Part shown: piece after piece, positions 1 through 7,564 of the stretch
How positions within the stretch are numbered: position 1 is the first letter of the stretch
How the letters are laid out: every line of letters starts with the position of its first letter
Origin: Alphaproteobacteria bacterium
GTDB taxonomy: Bacteria > Pseudomonadota > Alphaproteobacteria > RS24
NCBI GenBank assembly: GCA_028816945.1
Contig: JAPPQG010000046.1
Coordinates: 1 to 7,708 of the forward strand
Direction: 5' to 3'
DNA: 7,708 nt
Made by a program: the position numbers and the translations under genes
Notes under the pieces: generated by a model
Told to the model about the DNA's origin: nothing
Database searches by the model: none
Seen by the model: the letters and a program-made list of their open reading frames with translations, nothing else

Positions 1-2
1 AT

Positions 3-10
3 AGGATGAG
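3..10 (+). promoter_or_regulatory. Ribosome binding site of atpD
   Basis: A purine-rich AGGATGAG-like stretch lies just before the ATG at 16, at suitable Shine-Dalgarno spacing. It supports ATG 16 over the in-frame ATG at 22. Only 15 bases upstream are visible, so nothing can be said of the operon promoter. Confidence 0.5.
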
Positions 11-15
11 ATAAT

Positions 16-1601
<1,586 letters not shown>

Positions 1602-1666
1602 TAAATGAGAAAGATAAATGAGAGGGGCGAATGCGAAAGGTAAATGAGAAAGGCGAATGAAAGAGA
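1602..1666 (+). repeat. 13-bp tandem array (5 units) between atpD and atpC
   Basis: Five consecutive 13-base units start at 1602, 1615, 1628, 1641 and 1654. The consensus is roughly (TA or CG)AATGAGAAAGG; the first is taaatgagaaaga and the fourth taaatgagaaagg. Each unit carries an ATG (1605, 1618, 1631, 1644, 1657) and most a GA-rich Shine-Dalgarno-like stretch. As 13 is not a multiple of three, successive ATGs fall in successive frames. Only the ATG at 1657 stays open into atpC; the in-frame ATG at 1618 meets a TGA at 1645. Confidence 0.8.
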
Positions 1667-1674
1667 CAGGCGAT

Positions 1675-2055
1675 ATGACAAGCAAACTTCAATTTGACCT
1701 TGTAACACCTGAAACATTATTGCTTTCCACACAAGCCGATATGGTTAATGTGCCGGGTGTAGAGGGCGATTTTGGCGTTATGGTGCAACACAGCCCGCTT
1801 ATGTCGCTTGTGCGGGCAGGTGTGATTTATGTAGAAAATGACAAAGAGCGGTTGGGTTATTTTGTGCGCGGCGGCTTTGCCAATGCAACACCCGCCCATG
1901 TAACCATTTTAGCCGAACATGTTTTGCCCTTAAAAGATCTAACAATGGCGACACTAGAAGCAGAAATAAAAGCGGTTAGGGACAGTGCAGAGGACAGCCA
2001 ACAAGCCAAGCAAGACATTATAGATGCTTTGGAAGCAGTCCGCCCGCTTATTTAA
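1675..2055 (+). CDS. atpC: ATP synthase F1 epsilon subunit
   Basis: This is the epsilon subunit of the F1Fo ATP synthase central stalk. It links gamma to the c-ring and, in the family, can restrain ATP hydrolysis. From ATG 1675 the protein has 126 residues. Residues 1-84 form the beta-sandwich domain, with FDLVTPETLL at 7-16, VPGVEGDFGVM at 26-36 and HSPLMSLVRAGV at 39-50. Residues about 91-122 form a shorter charged C-terminal helical part, the region that varies most in this family. I chose 1675 because family members begin two to five residues before the F-x-L-V-x-P-E strand. An in-frame ATG at 1657, preceded by GAGAAAGG, would add six residues (MKETGD) and has the better ribosome site, so it cannot be excluded. 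The gene follows atpD as in other atp operons, separated by a 13-bp tandem array. The 3' end converges with purU. Confidence 0.93.
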   Translation: MTSKLQFDLVTPETLLLSTQADMVNVPGVEGDFGVMVQHSPLMSLVRAGVIYVENDKERLGYFVRGGFANATPAHVTILAEHVLPLKDLTMATLEAEIKAVRDSAEDSQQAKQDIIDALEAVRPLI

Positions 2056-2060
2056 CTTGC

Positions 2061-2149
2061 CCTAATTAGATTGTCCATGATTCGCTTGCCATAATTTAGC
2101 ATGACATGATTTAGCCTATCCTAATTTAACATGACATGATTTAGCCTAT
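2061..2149 (+). repeat. 30-bp tandem repeat in the atpC-purU convergent spacer
   Basis: Bases 2092-2119 and 2122-2149 are direct repeats of 28 bases with one mismatch (2099 G versus 2129 A), set 30 bases apart. A weaker, degenerate copy (cctaatt ... catgatt) occupies about 2061-2089, giving two clear units and one decayed one. The core reads TTTARCATGACATGATTTAGC. The spacer between the two convergent stops (2056-2182) holds nothing else clear: the only inverted repeat I see near its right end is a 4-bp GCGC pair, too weak to call a terminator. Confidence 0.8.
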
Positions 2150-2182
2150 ATGCGCTTTTGTTGTGCGCTTTGGTAATAGGCT

Positions 2183-3067
2183 TTATGTAAAAACAACTGT
2201 TTTATGGCCGTTGAGTAGCACGCGCCGTTCAATATGGGCGGCGACGGCCTGTATTAGCACAGTTTGTTCTACTTCACGCCCCGTTTTCACCATTTGTGCG
2301 ACATTCATATCATGGCGCACGGCGGCGACATTTTGCGCGATAATTGGCCCTTCATCTAATTTGCTCGTTACATAATGGGCTGTTGCGCCAATCATTTTCA
2401 CGCCACGCTCATAGGCGCGGCTATAAGGAACGGCCCCTTTGAAACTAGGCAGAAAAGAATGATGTATATTGATAATTTGCCCGACCATATTATCGCAAAA
2501 AGCAGGCGATAAAATTTGCATATAGCGCGCTAAAATAAGTAATTCTGCGCCCGTCTCATCAATCAGGCGGCGTAAATAGGTTTCCGATTCAGACTTTGTT
2601 TCAGCACTTATCGCTTGATAATGAAAATCAATATTTTCCCGCACCACTAAATGACGGGTGGTTTCATGGTTGGAGAACACACCGACAATATCCATATTAA
2701 GTGTTGCGGCTTGTGTGTGATAAAGCAAATCAACAAGGCAATGGTCGAATTTAGACACTAATATAAGGGCGCGCGGTTTTTGCGCCATATCATAAATCTG
2801 CCAATCCATCGCCCAATTTTCGCCAAGCGGGGCAAAGGCAGATTTTAATGCCTCTATATCTGTTTGTGTCTGTTTCTTATTTGCTTTATCTTTTGTTTTC
2901 TCTTTTGTTTTTTCAAAGCCAACGCGCATAAAAAAGCGTCCCGTATCGGCATCGCCAAATTGATTGCTTTGCGTAATATTCATATTTTGCGCGCATAAAA
3001 AACTGCTGACCGCAGCAACAATGCCGGGCTTATCGGGGCAAACAAGATTGAGAACATAAATTGTCAT
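2183..3067 (-). CDS. purU: Formyltetrahydrofolate deformylase
   Basis: PurU hydrolyses 10-formyl-tetrahydrofolate to formate and tetrahydrofolate in the cytoplasm, balancing one-carbon folate pools. The 294 residues show an N-terminal ACT domain (about 1-92; YVLNLVCPDKPGIVAAVSSF at 4-23) and a C-terminal formyltransferase-like domain (about 97-285). The catalytic triad of the family is visible as Asn200 and His202 in INIHHSFLPSF and Asp238 in LDEGPII; LARYMQIL at 179-186 is also typical. Odd feature: the ACT domain carries a lysine-rich insert at about 52-69 built on the repeats KTKE and KTKD, so the protein is slightly longer than the usual 280-290. ATG 3067 fits the family N-terminus and is preceded by TAGGAAA at good spacing. 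The stop of the upstream oxygenase gene lies 51 bases before it, so the two may share a transcript. It converges on atpC. Confidence 0.93.
   Translation of the reverse strand: MTIYVLNLVCPDKPGIVAAVSSFLCAQNMNITQSNQFGDADTGRFFMRVGFEKTKEKTKDKANKKQTQTDIEALKSAFAPLGENWAMDWQIYDMAQKPRALILVSKFDHCLVDLLYHTQAATLNMDIVGVFSNHETTRHLVVRENIDFHYQAISAETKSESETYLRRLIDETGAELLILARYMQILSPAFCDNMVGQIINIHHSFLPSFKGAVPYSRAYERGVKMIGATAHYVTSKLDEGPIIAQNVAAVRHDMNVAQMVKTGREVEQTVLIQAVAAHIERRVLLNGHKTVVFT
2876..2911 (-). repeat. In-frame 12-bp repeats in purU (Lys-rich insert)
   Basis: On the minus strand, 2911-2900 and 2899-2888 are the same 12-mer with one mismatch (aaaacaaaagag and aaaacaaaagat), coding for KTKE and KTKD. A third, more diverged unit at 2887-2876 codes for KANK. 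The repeat expands a loop of the ACT domain without breaking the frame. Confidence 0.7.
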
Positions 3068-3080
3068 GGCATTTCCTAAT

Positions 3081-3112
3081 TATATTTACACTCATTATTA
3101 TTCACACGCATT
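3081..3112 (-). repeat. Imperfect 16-bp tandem repeat upstream of purU
   Basis: Bases 3081-3096 (tatatttacactcatt) and 3097-3112 (attattcacacgcatt) match at 12 of 16 positions. They fill most of the 51-base spacer between the oxygenase stop and the purU start, leaving the purU ribosome site (TAGGAAA on the minus strand, 3073-3079) outside the repeat. The identity is modest, so this is the weakest of the spacer arrays. Confidence 0.5.
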
Positions 3113-3118
3113 ATATGT

Positions 3119-4177
3119 CTATTTATTGTCTCTGTGATAGGCAAAACTTGCATCAATTTTTTGCAATAAATAGGCAAGCGCGGTTAGGGGCGGTTGTTTT
3201 TCTGCCTTTCTATCATGGCTTTTATTAGAAGCATTGGGACAATTAGGCAAGACATGCAAAGGCGTATCATATTGTGGGTCATAAAAAAAGGCAAGACTAT
3301 GGCGCATATGTTGGCTTGTGTTTAAGACACGATGCGCGGGGGCGCGGTAAAGCCCGCCCGTCCATAATTCTAACATATCACCTATATTGACAATAAGGCA
3401 TGCTTTGCGTGGCGCAATGGTTTGCCATGTGCCGTTTTGTGTGCGGATTTGCAAACCAGCAATATCATCTTGCGCTAATAGGGCGAGACAGCCGAAATCT
3501 GTATGTGCGCCTGCACTTAATGTTGGCGTGTGGCTAGAGTCGGTTTCGCCTAAACAGGGGTAAGTTTTATCTTTATTCACTGTGCTTATGGGGGGATAGC
3601 GCAGAGGCGTAAGGGTTGCCATAGGCTGTGCGAGCCAATTATCAAAATAAGTTTCAGTAAGGCCTAGACCCAATGCTATGGCTTGCATGAGTTTTTTTGC
3701 AAGTGCCGAGAATGCGTCATAAGCAAGCTGCATATCCGCCTGCCAATGAGGCAAACAAGGCCATTGATTGGGCCCGTGTAAAGCAATCTTTTGTTGCACA
3801 AAGGCATGGGATAACGGTAAATCACGGCCAATTTTAATGCCCTCTTTATAATCCCCTTCTGGGTGGTTTTGCCTATCCAATGCTTCCCCGCCAATATCAA
3901 ACCAACCACGATGACAGGGGCTTTGGGTGATGGCAATTTTTTGTTTTTCGGCACGCGGTAAAGCGAAAAAAAGCCGCGCTTGTTGAAAGCAACGCGCAAG
4001 CATATCAAGGTCAATACCATGCTGGGTGAGATAAAAAATCCCGCCCGCTCGACAAACCCTATCAATAGATTTGCCAATGTTGAGGCGCGCCGCTGGGTCG
4101 CCCTGCAAAAAGGGCGCAAAATCAATTATCGGCAAATCGCCTGTTTGGTGGGGTTTAGGCATGAGCGTTTTATACAT
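3119..4177 (-). CDS. 2-oxoglutarate/Fe(II)-dependent dioxygenase, isopenicillin N synthase-like
   Basis: A non-haem iron oxygenase of the isopenicillin N synthase / plant dioxygenase type. Residues about 14-130 form the DIOX_N domain (LPIIDFAPF at 15-23, GIFYLTQHGI at 46-55). The double-stranded beta-helix core follows, with the iron ligands His225 and Asp227 (AGAHTDFG) and His282 (APAHRVLN), and the co-substrate motif Arg292-x-Ser294 (RHSLAFF). Family members use 2-oxoglutarate and oxygen to hydroxylate or desaturate small molecules; the substrate here cannot be read from sequence. A polar loop insert at about 197-220, just before the HxD motif, and a lysine-rich stretch near 317-328 lengthen it to 352 residues. 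The start is uncertain: ATG 4177 or the in-frame ATG at 4162, neither with a clear ribosome site. It lies 93 bases after rppH and 51 before purU, so read-through transcription from rppH is possible. Confidence 0.85.
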   Translation of the reverse strand: MYKTLMPKPHQTGDLPIIDFAPFLQGDPAARLNIGKSIDRVCRAGGIFYLTQHGIDLDMLARCFQQARLFFALPRAEKQKIAITQSPCHRGWFDIGGEALDRQNHPEGDYKEGIKIGRDLPLSHAFVQQKIALHGPNQWPCLPHWQADMQLAYDAFSALAKKLMQAIALGLGLTETYFDNWLAQPMATLTPLRYPPISTVNKDKTYPCLGETDSSHTPTLSAGAHTDFGCLALLAQDDIAGLQIRTQNGTWQTIAPRKACLIVNIGDMLELWTGGLYRAPAHRVLNTSQHMRHSLAFFYDPQYDTPLHVLPNCPNASNKSHDRKAEKQPPLTALAYLLQKIDASFAYHRDNK

Positions 4178-4180
4178 ATT

Positions 4181-4225
4181 TTATTTTAACATGTCTTGTT
4201 TTAGCATGTCTTATTTTAACATGCT
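4181..4225 (-). repeat. 15-bp tandem array (3 units) upstream of the oxygenase gene
   Basis: Three adjacent 15-base units on the plus strand: ttattttaacatgtc (4181-4195), ttgttttagcatgtc (4196-4210) and ttattttaacatgct (4211-4225). The array ends three bases from the oxygenase start, so it fills the place where a ribosome site and promoter would sit. The rest of the spacer (4226-4270) is a G-rich plus-strand stretch with repeated GGGCT and no stem that would make a terminator for rppH. Confidence 0.85.
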
Positions 4226-4270
4226 TATAGAGTTTTGGGCTAGTTGGGCTGGGCTTTTGGGTTGCATGTA

Positions 4271-4753
4271 TCACGCACAAAAGGGCGCAAAATCTCTTAC
4301 AAGCTGCTGATAGACGGCACGCTTAAAAGGCACAACAATAGCAGGGCAATCCGCCATGCGCCGCCACGCCCAAGCCTCAAATTCAGGCTTTTTATGCCCG
4401 CTAATATTAATCATTTTGTCATTGCCCTCAAAGCGCAAGGCAAACCATTTCTGCCTTTGGCCTTTATATTTGCCCTTTAAGGCAATGCCAATCGCCTCTG
4501 GCGGCAAATCATAAGACAGCCAATAAGGCAATTCATAAATTAGGCTTGTTTGGGTAATGCCCGTCTCTTCGGCCAATTCACGCAAAACAGCCTGTTGGGG
4601 TGTTTCATTTTTATCAATCCCCCCTTGTGGAAACTGCCAAAGCGGTTGGTGAAGGGCAGCCCCAATCCGCAACCCCGTCCAAACAAGCCCTTGTTTGTTG
4701 ATAACAATCGCCCCCGCACATGGGCGATAATGCCGAATTTTATCGGCCTGCAT
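4271..4753 (-). CDS. rppH: RNA pyrophosphohydrolase (Nudix)
   Basis: RppH removes pyrophosphate from the 5' triphosphate end of mRNAs, which opens them to 5'-monophosphate-dependent RNase E decay; it works in the cytoplasm. The 160 residues have the usual family length. The N-terminus RHYRPCAGAIVINKQGLVWTG and the segment LWQFPQGGID are characteristic of RppH rather than of a general Nudix enzyme. The full Nudix box runs from Gly44 to Ile66, with Glu50, Arg58, Glu59, Glu62 and Glu63 all present. QKWFALRF in the second half is also typical. The ATG overlaps the ctpA stop in TAATG (one shared base), with AAGG in the end of ctpA as the likely ribosome site; this suggests translational coupling to ctpA. 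Confidence 0.93.
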   Translation of the reverse strand: MQADKIRHYRPCAGAIVINKQGLVWTGLRIGAALHQPLWQFPQGGIDKNETPQQAVLRELAEETGITQTSLIYELPYWLSYDLPPEAIGIALKGKYKGQRQKWFALRFEGNDKMINISGHKKPEFEAWAWRRMADCPAIVVPFKRAVYQQLVRDFAPFCA

Positions 4754-6282
4754 TATTGCGCCTTTGCCTTTGCTAAACTTTGTTTTGCCATATCCATATC
4801 TAACATAATTTGCATGGCTTTTTGTAATTGTATGTCTTTTTCAAACTCACGCGGCACATAGGCAATACTGGTTTTGTCTTTTTCCTGCTCTTTGTTTTGC
4901 ATATTGTCTTGCATATCGTCTAGTTCTTTTGCGTCTGTTGATTCTTTTTTGTCTTCACTTTTTTCCTCACTCTTACTCTCTTTGCCACCCTCCTCATCTG
5001 CACCTTTCAAATGGTTGCGTAATTCTGATTCACGCCGCGCGGTTAGATTTTGCATATCCTCAGGCAGAGTCTGTTCGATGACAATATCAGGCATAATCCC
5101 GAGTGCCTGAATGGAGCGGCCAGACGGTGTATAATAACGCGCCGTTGTCAGCCGCAAAGCGCCATTATTTGGCAAGGGCATGACGGATTGCACAGAGCCT
5201 TTGCCAAAAGATTGCGTGCCAACAATAAGCGCGCGGTGGTGGTCTTGTAATGCGCCGGCGACAATTTCCGAAGCCGAAGCCGACCCCCCATTGATAAGCA
5301 CTAATAGGGGTGCGCCTTTGGTAGAATCGCCGCGCCGCGCATTAAAGCGACTATTATCCCTTGATTTGCGCGCCCGTGTGGAGACAATTTCACCATAATT
5401 GAGAAAACTATCTGTCACTTTCACCGCTTCTGATAACAGCCCGCCCGGATTATTGCGTAAGTCTAAAATATAGCCAGCTAATTTTTTGTGGCCAATTTCT
5501 TTCGGCAATTCATTTATGGCTTTGCGTAAATTTTTTGTCGCATTTTCATTAAATGCTGTCAGTCTTATATAGGCAATTTCACCATTTGGGCCTATCGGGC
5601 GGGCGCGCACAGCTTGGATTTTAATATTGGCACGTGTAATGGTAATTTCCAATGGCTCATCTTGTCCTTTGCGCGCTATGGTTAGGGTTATTTTTGTGCC
5701 AATTTCACCGCGCATAATATCGACCGCATCTTGTAGGGTTAGGCCTAATACATCTTCCCCATCTAATTTAGTGATAAGGTCATTGGGTAAAATGCCCGCG
5801 CGTTCAGCAGGTGTGCCGTCAATCGGGGCAATCACTTTCACAAAGCCACGCTCCATTGTAACTTCAATGCCCAGTCCGCCAAATTCGCCTTTGGTTTGCA
5901 CTTGCATATCTTCAAAATTTTTCGGCGGCAAATAGGCCGAATGCGGATCAAGTGATGATAACATGCCAATTAAAGCCGCCTCAATCAGGTCTGCATTTTC
6001 TGGTGCTTCCACATATTCTTGTTGCACGCGCTCTAACACATCGCCAAATAGATTTAACTGTTCATAGAGGGCATATCTATCTTGCTGCTCTTTATTTTGC
6101 TCTTCTATGTCGGTTTGCGCGCTTGCTTGCGATATAAAATTAGGCGATATAAATTGCCCGTGCGGGGACACACCAACCATAAATGCCAATATCATTATGT
6201 AAGTGACACAAAATAGCATGCGCCGATAGAAGGTGCGCTGTATGGCGCGCCCTTTTTTTGACTCTCTAAAATTAACTCTCAT
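4753..6282 (-). CDS. ctpA: Carboxyl-terminal processing protease, S41 family
   Basis: A periplasmic serine protease of the CtpA/Prc group that trims or degrades envelope proteins from the C-terminus; in several proteobacteria it controls peptidoglycan hydrolases. In the 509 residues I see an N-terminal signal or anchor helix (about 22-39) with a possible cleavage site ASA|Q at 55/56, the S41 N-terminal region (LDPHSAYLPP at 111-120), a PDZ domain (about 132-215; GGLGIEV at 135-141), and the protease domain with LDLRNNPGG at 273-281. The Ser-Lys pair is Ser336 (GGSASASEIVAGAL) and Lys361 (FGKGSVQ), with Gln365 completing the usual S-x24-K-x3-Q spacing. After the protease domain a long charged linker (about 426-470, rich in Glu, Lys, Asp and Ser) leads to a short helical tail. 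It lies between envC and rppH and overlaps the latter by one base. Confidence 0.94.
   Translation of the reverse strand: MRVNFRESKKGRAIQRTFYRRMLFCVTYIMILAFMVGVSPHGQFISPNFISQASAQTDIEEQNKEQQDRYALYEQLNLFGDVLERVQQEYVEAPENADLIEAALIGMLSSLDPHSAYLPPKNFEDMQVQTKGEFGGLGIEVTMERGFVKVIAPIDGTPAERAGILPNDLITKLDGEDVLGLTLQDAVDIMRGEIGTKITLTIARKGQDEPLEITITRANIKIQAVRARPIGPNGEIAYIRLTAFNENATKNLRKAINELPKEIGHKKLAGYILDLRNNPGGLLSEAVKVTDSFLNYGEIVSTRARKSRDNSRFNARRGDSTKGAPLLVLINGGSASASEIVAGALQDHHRALIVGTQSFGKGSVQSVMPLPNNGALRLTTARYYTPSGRSIQALGIMPDIVIEQTLPEDMQNLTARRESELRNHLKGADEEGGKESKSEEKSEDKKESTDAKELDDMQDNMQNKEQEKDKTSIAYVPREFEKDIQLQKAMQIMLDMDMAKQSLAKAKAQ
4897..4920 (-). repeat. In-frame 12-bp tandem repeat in ctpA
   Basis: Bases 4897-4908 (ttgcatattgtc) and 4909-4920 (ttgcatatcgtc) are adjacent 12-mers with one mismatch. 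They code for DDMQ and DNMQ in the charged C-terminal linker of CtpA, which also contains the similar short repeats KSEE and KSED. Confidence 0.65.
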
Positions 6283-6302
6283 ATCTCATCTCACATTCAA
6301 CT

Positions 6303-6330
6303 ATTATATTAAACATATTATATTAAACAT
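6303..6330 (-). repeat. Exact 14-bp tandem repeat upstream of ctpA
   Basis: attatattaaacat occurs twice without mismatch at 6303-6316 and 6317-6330. On the minus strand each unit reads ATGTTTAATATAAT and so contains a TATAAT-type -10 match, but no good -35 is seen, so I do not call a promoter. A GAG-type ribosome site for ctpA (GAGATGAG) lies between the repeat and the start. Confidence 0.85.
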
Positions 6331-6331
6331 T

Positions 6332-6357
6332 CGATAAGCCCAGCGATTAGCTTATCG
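6332..6357 (-). other. Inverted repeat between envC and ctpA
   Basis: CGATAAGC at 6332-6339 pairs with GCTTATCG at 6350-6357, an 8-bp stem with a 10-base loop, starting six bases after the envC stop in the direction of transcription. No run of U follows on the minus strand (the transcript continues AAUGUUUAAU), so this is not a convincing intrinsic terminator. It could be an RNA-stabilising or processing hairpin, or a protein-binding palindrome. Confidence 0.45.
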
Positions 6358-6362
6358 TAATT

Positions 6363-7556
6363 CTAAAACCGCTTAAACCAATTGGCGGCCTGTATGGGTT
6401 CGCTATTATACCTAATTTCTATGTAGAGTGTTAATAATTCTGCAAAACTTGTATTCTGCATAGTCGCTAATGGCTCACCTGCTAGGACAAATTGCCCGCT
6501 TTCAACATTAAAAGTGCCAAGCCCGGCGAGCAATATATGATAATTTTTCCCCACGCCGAGAATTAAAATTTTGCCATAATCGCGAAAATCACCCGCATAT
6601 AGAATATGTGCATCATAAGGGGCTGTAACAATAGCATTTGCGCGGGATTTAATATATATGCCCTCCCGCCCTGTTGCTTGATTGCGGGCTTTTGTCTCAG
6701 TGGTATTAAGCAATTTGCCGCTTACAGGAAAGGGCAGGCGGCCTTTGGCTTTTGGGAAACCAGCAATAATGGCTTGTTGTTTTTTGCGCCTATCTAGCCG
6801 TTCCACCAATTCCCGCAAGGATTTGGATTCACGGACAAGCCGTGCAAGGGCGCGCTTTTCCATTTCTAGCGATTGGCGGGTTTGTTGTTCGGTGGCTTGT
6901 TTGGCAATGACAAGTTCAGCTAATTGGCGGCGGTCTTGGGCGGCTTGTTGTTTTTCTTCTTCTAGCCTGTCTTTTTGTGTGTGGATATTCTCCCTTATCG
7001 CGGCTAAATGGTCTAATTGCAATTTTAACGAATCAGCCGTCTTTTTTAATTGTGGCACAATGGCGGCCATTGCCATCGCGCCTCGAATGCCAGCCAACGC
7101 ATCATCGGGGCGCACGGCAAGGGCGGGGGGTATGTCTTTTTCAAAACGTTGCAGTGCGGCAAGCACTTGCGCTAGCGTGGTGCGGTCATTTTGCAATTTT
7201 TCTATCATCGCCGCTTCACTTATGGCTAATTTTTCTAATTGCATTTCAAGCGCATTTTGTTCGTTTTCACTCGTTCTAATTTTCTCAGCGAGGATAATAA
7301 TTTGCTCTTGTAATTTTTCTCTTTGCGTGGCAAGTGTCTCTGCTTTATTTTCTAATTCTTGTTTGCGCGCGGCGCGGGTTTTAATTTCCTGCTCTAATTT
7401 TTCAAGCCTGCTTTTCGGGTTTTTCTCATTTTGCGCGATAGCAGTTATAGGTAACATGATATTGACAAATAGACTCGCGCATATAAATAAAACCGCGCAT
7501 ATAAATAAGACAAAGCGGGGCGCAACTAAATTGAAAATTTTATTAAACAAGCGCAT
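6363..7556 (-). CDS. envC: EnvC-like murein hydrolase activator (degenerate M23/LytM domain)
   Basis: An exported coiled-coil protein of the EnvC group; such proteins sit in the periplasm at the division site and switch on N-acetylmuramoyl-L-alanine amidases that split septal peptidoglycan. The 397 residues contain a signal peptide (hydrophobic core about 14-35, likely cut after AIA at 41), long Gln/Glu/Lys-rich coiled coils (about 46-135 and 170-260), and a C-terminal LytM fold (about 270-395). The LytM zinc site is not intact: the HxxxD motif is replaced around REGIYI at 297-302, and of HxH only His340 in YHILLAGL is left. It should therefore be an activator, not an endopeptidase. ATG 7556 is preceded on the minus strand by GGATGAT, part of a tandem array. 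It lies 69 bases after rlmH and 80 before ctpA. The symbol is by fold and context; it could also be annotated simply as an M23-family peptidase. Confidence 0.85.
   Translation of the reverse strand: MRLFNKIFNLVAPRFVLFICAVLFICASLFVNIMLPITAIAQNEKNPKSRLEKLEQEIKTRAARKQELENKAETLATQREKLQEQIIILAEKIRTSENEQNALEMQLEKLAISEAAMIEKLQNDRTTLAQVLAALQRFEKDIPPALAVRPDDALAGIRGAMAMAAIVPQLKKTADSLKLQLDHLAAIRENIHTQKDRLEEEKQQAAQDRRQLAELVIAKQATEQQTRQSLEMEKRALARLVRESKSLRELVERLDRRKKQQAIIAGFPKAKGRLPFPVSGKLLNTTETKARNQATGREGIYIKSRANAIVTAPYDAHILYAGDFRDYGKILILGVGKNYHILLAGLGTFNVESGQFVLAGEPLATMQNTSFAELLTLYIEIRYNSEPIQAANWFKRF
7476..7511 (-). repeat. In-frame 18-bp tandem duplication in the envC signal peptide
   Basis: Bases 7476-7493 (cgcgcatataaataaaac) and 7494-7511 (cgcgcatataaataagac) are adjacent 18-mers with one mismatch. 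They code for VLFICA twice in a row (residues 17-22 and 23-28) in the hydrophobic core of the signal peptide; the single difference is a synonymous Val codon change. Confidence 0.9.
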
Positions 7557-7564
7557 AATTCATA

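Noticed and set aside
2061..2149. CRISPR array
   Set aside because: Units are contiguous with no unique spacers between them and are too few; the same holds for the arrays at 1602, 4181 and 7565.
2056..2182. Bidirectional terminator between convergent atpC and purU
   Set aside because: The only inverted repeat near the right end is a 4-bp GCGC pair around a 9-base loop. The rest is direct, not inverted, repeats, so there is no stem strong enough to call.
3676..4125. 149-residue minus-strand open frame inside the oxygenase gene
   Set aside because: It is an alternative frame of the oxygenase coding region with no family resemblance; the oxygenase frame contains the DIOX_N domain across the same bases.
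4226..4262. Terminator after rppH
   Set aside because: The stretch is G-rich on one strand only (repeated GGGCT), so it cannot fold on itself, and no U tract follows in the direction of transcription.
6303..6330. Promoter for ctpA from the TATAAT matches in the 14-bp repeats
   Set aside because: AT-rich repeats give such matches by chance, no -35 element stands at the right distance, and ctpA may be transcribed from upstream with envC.
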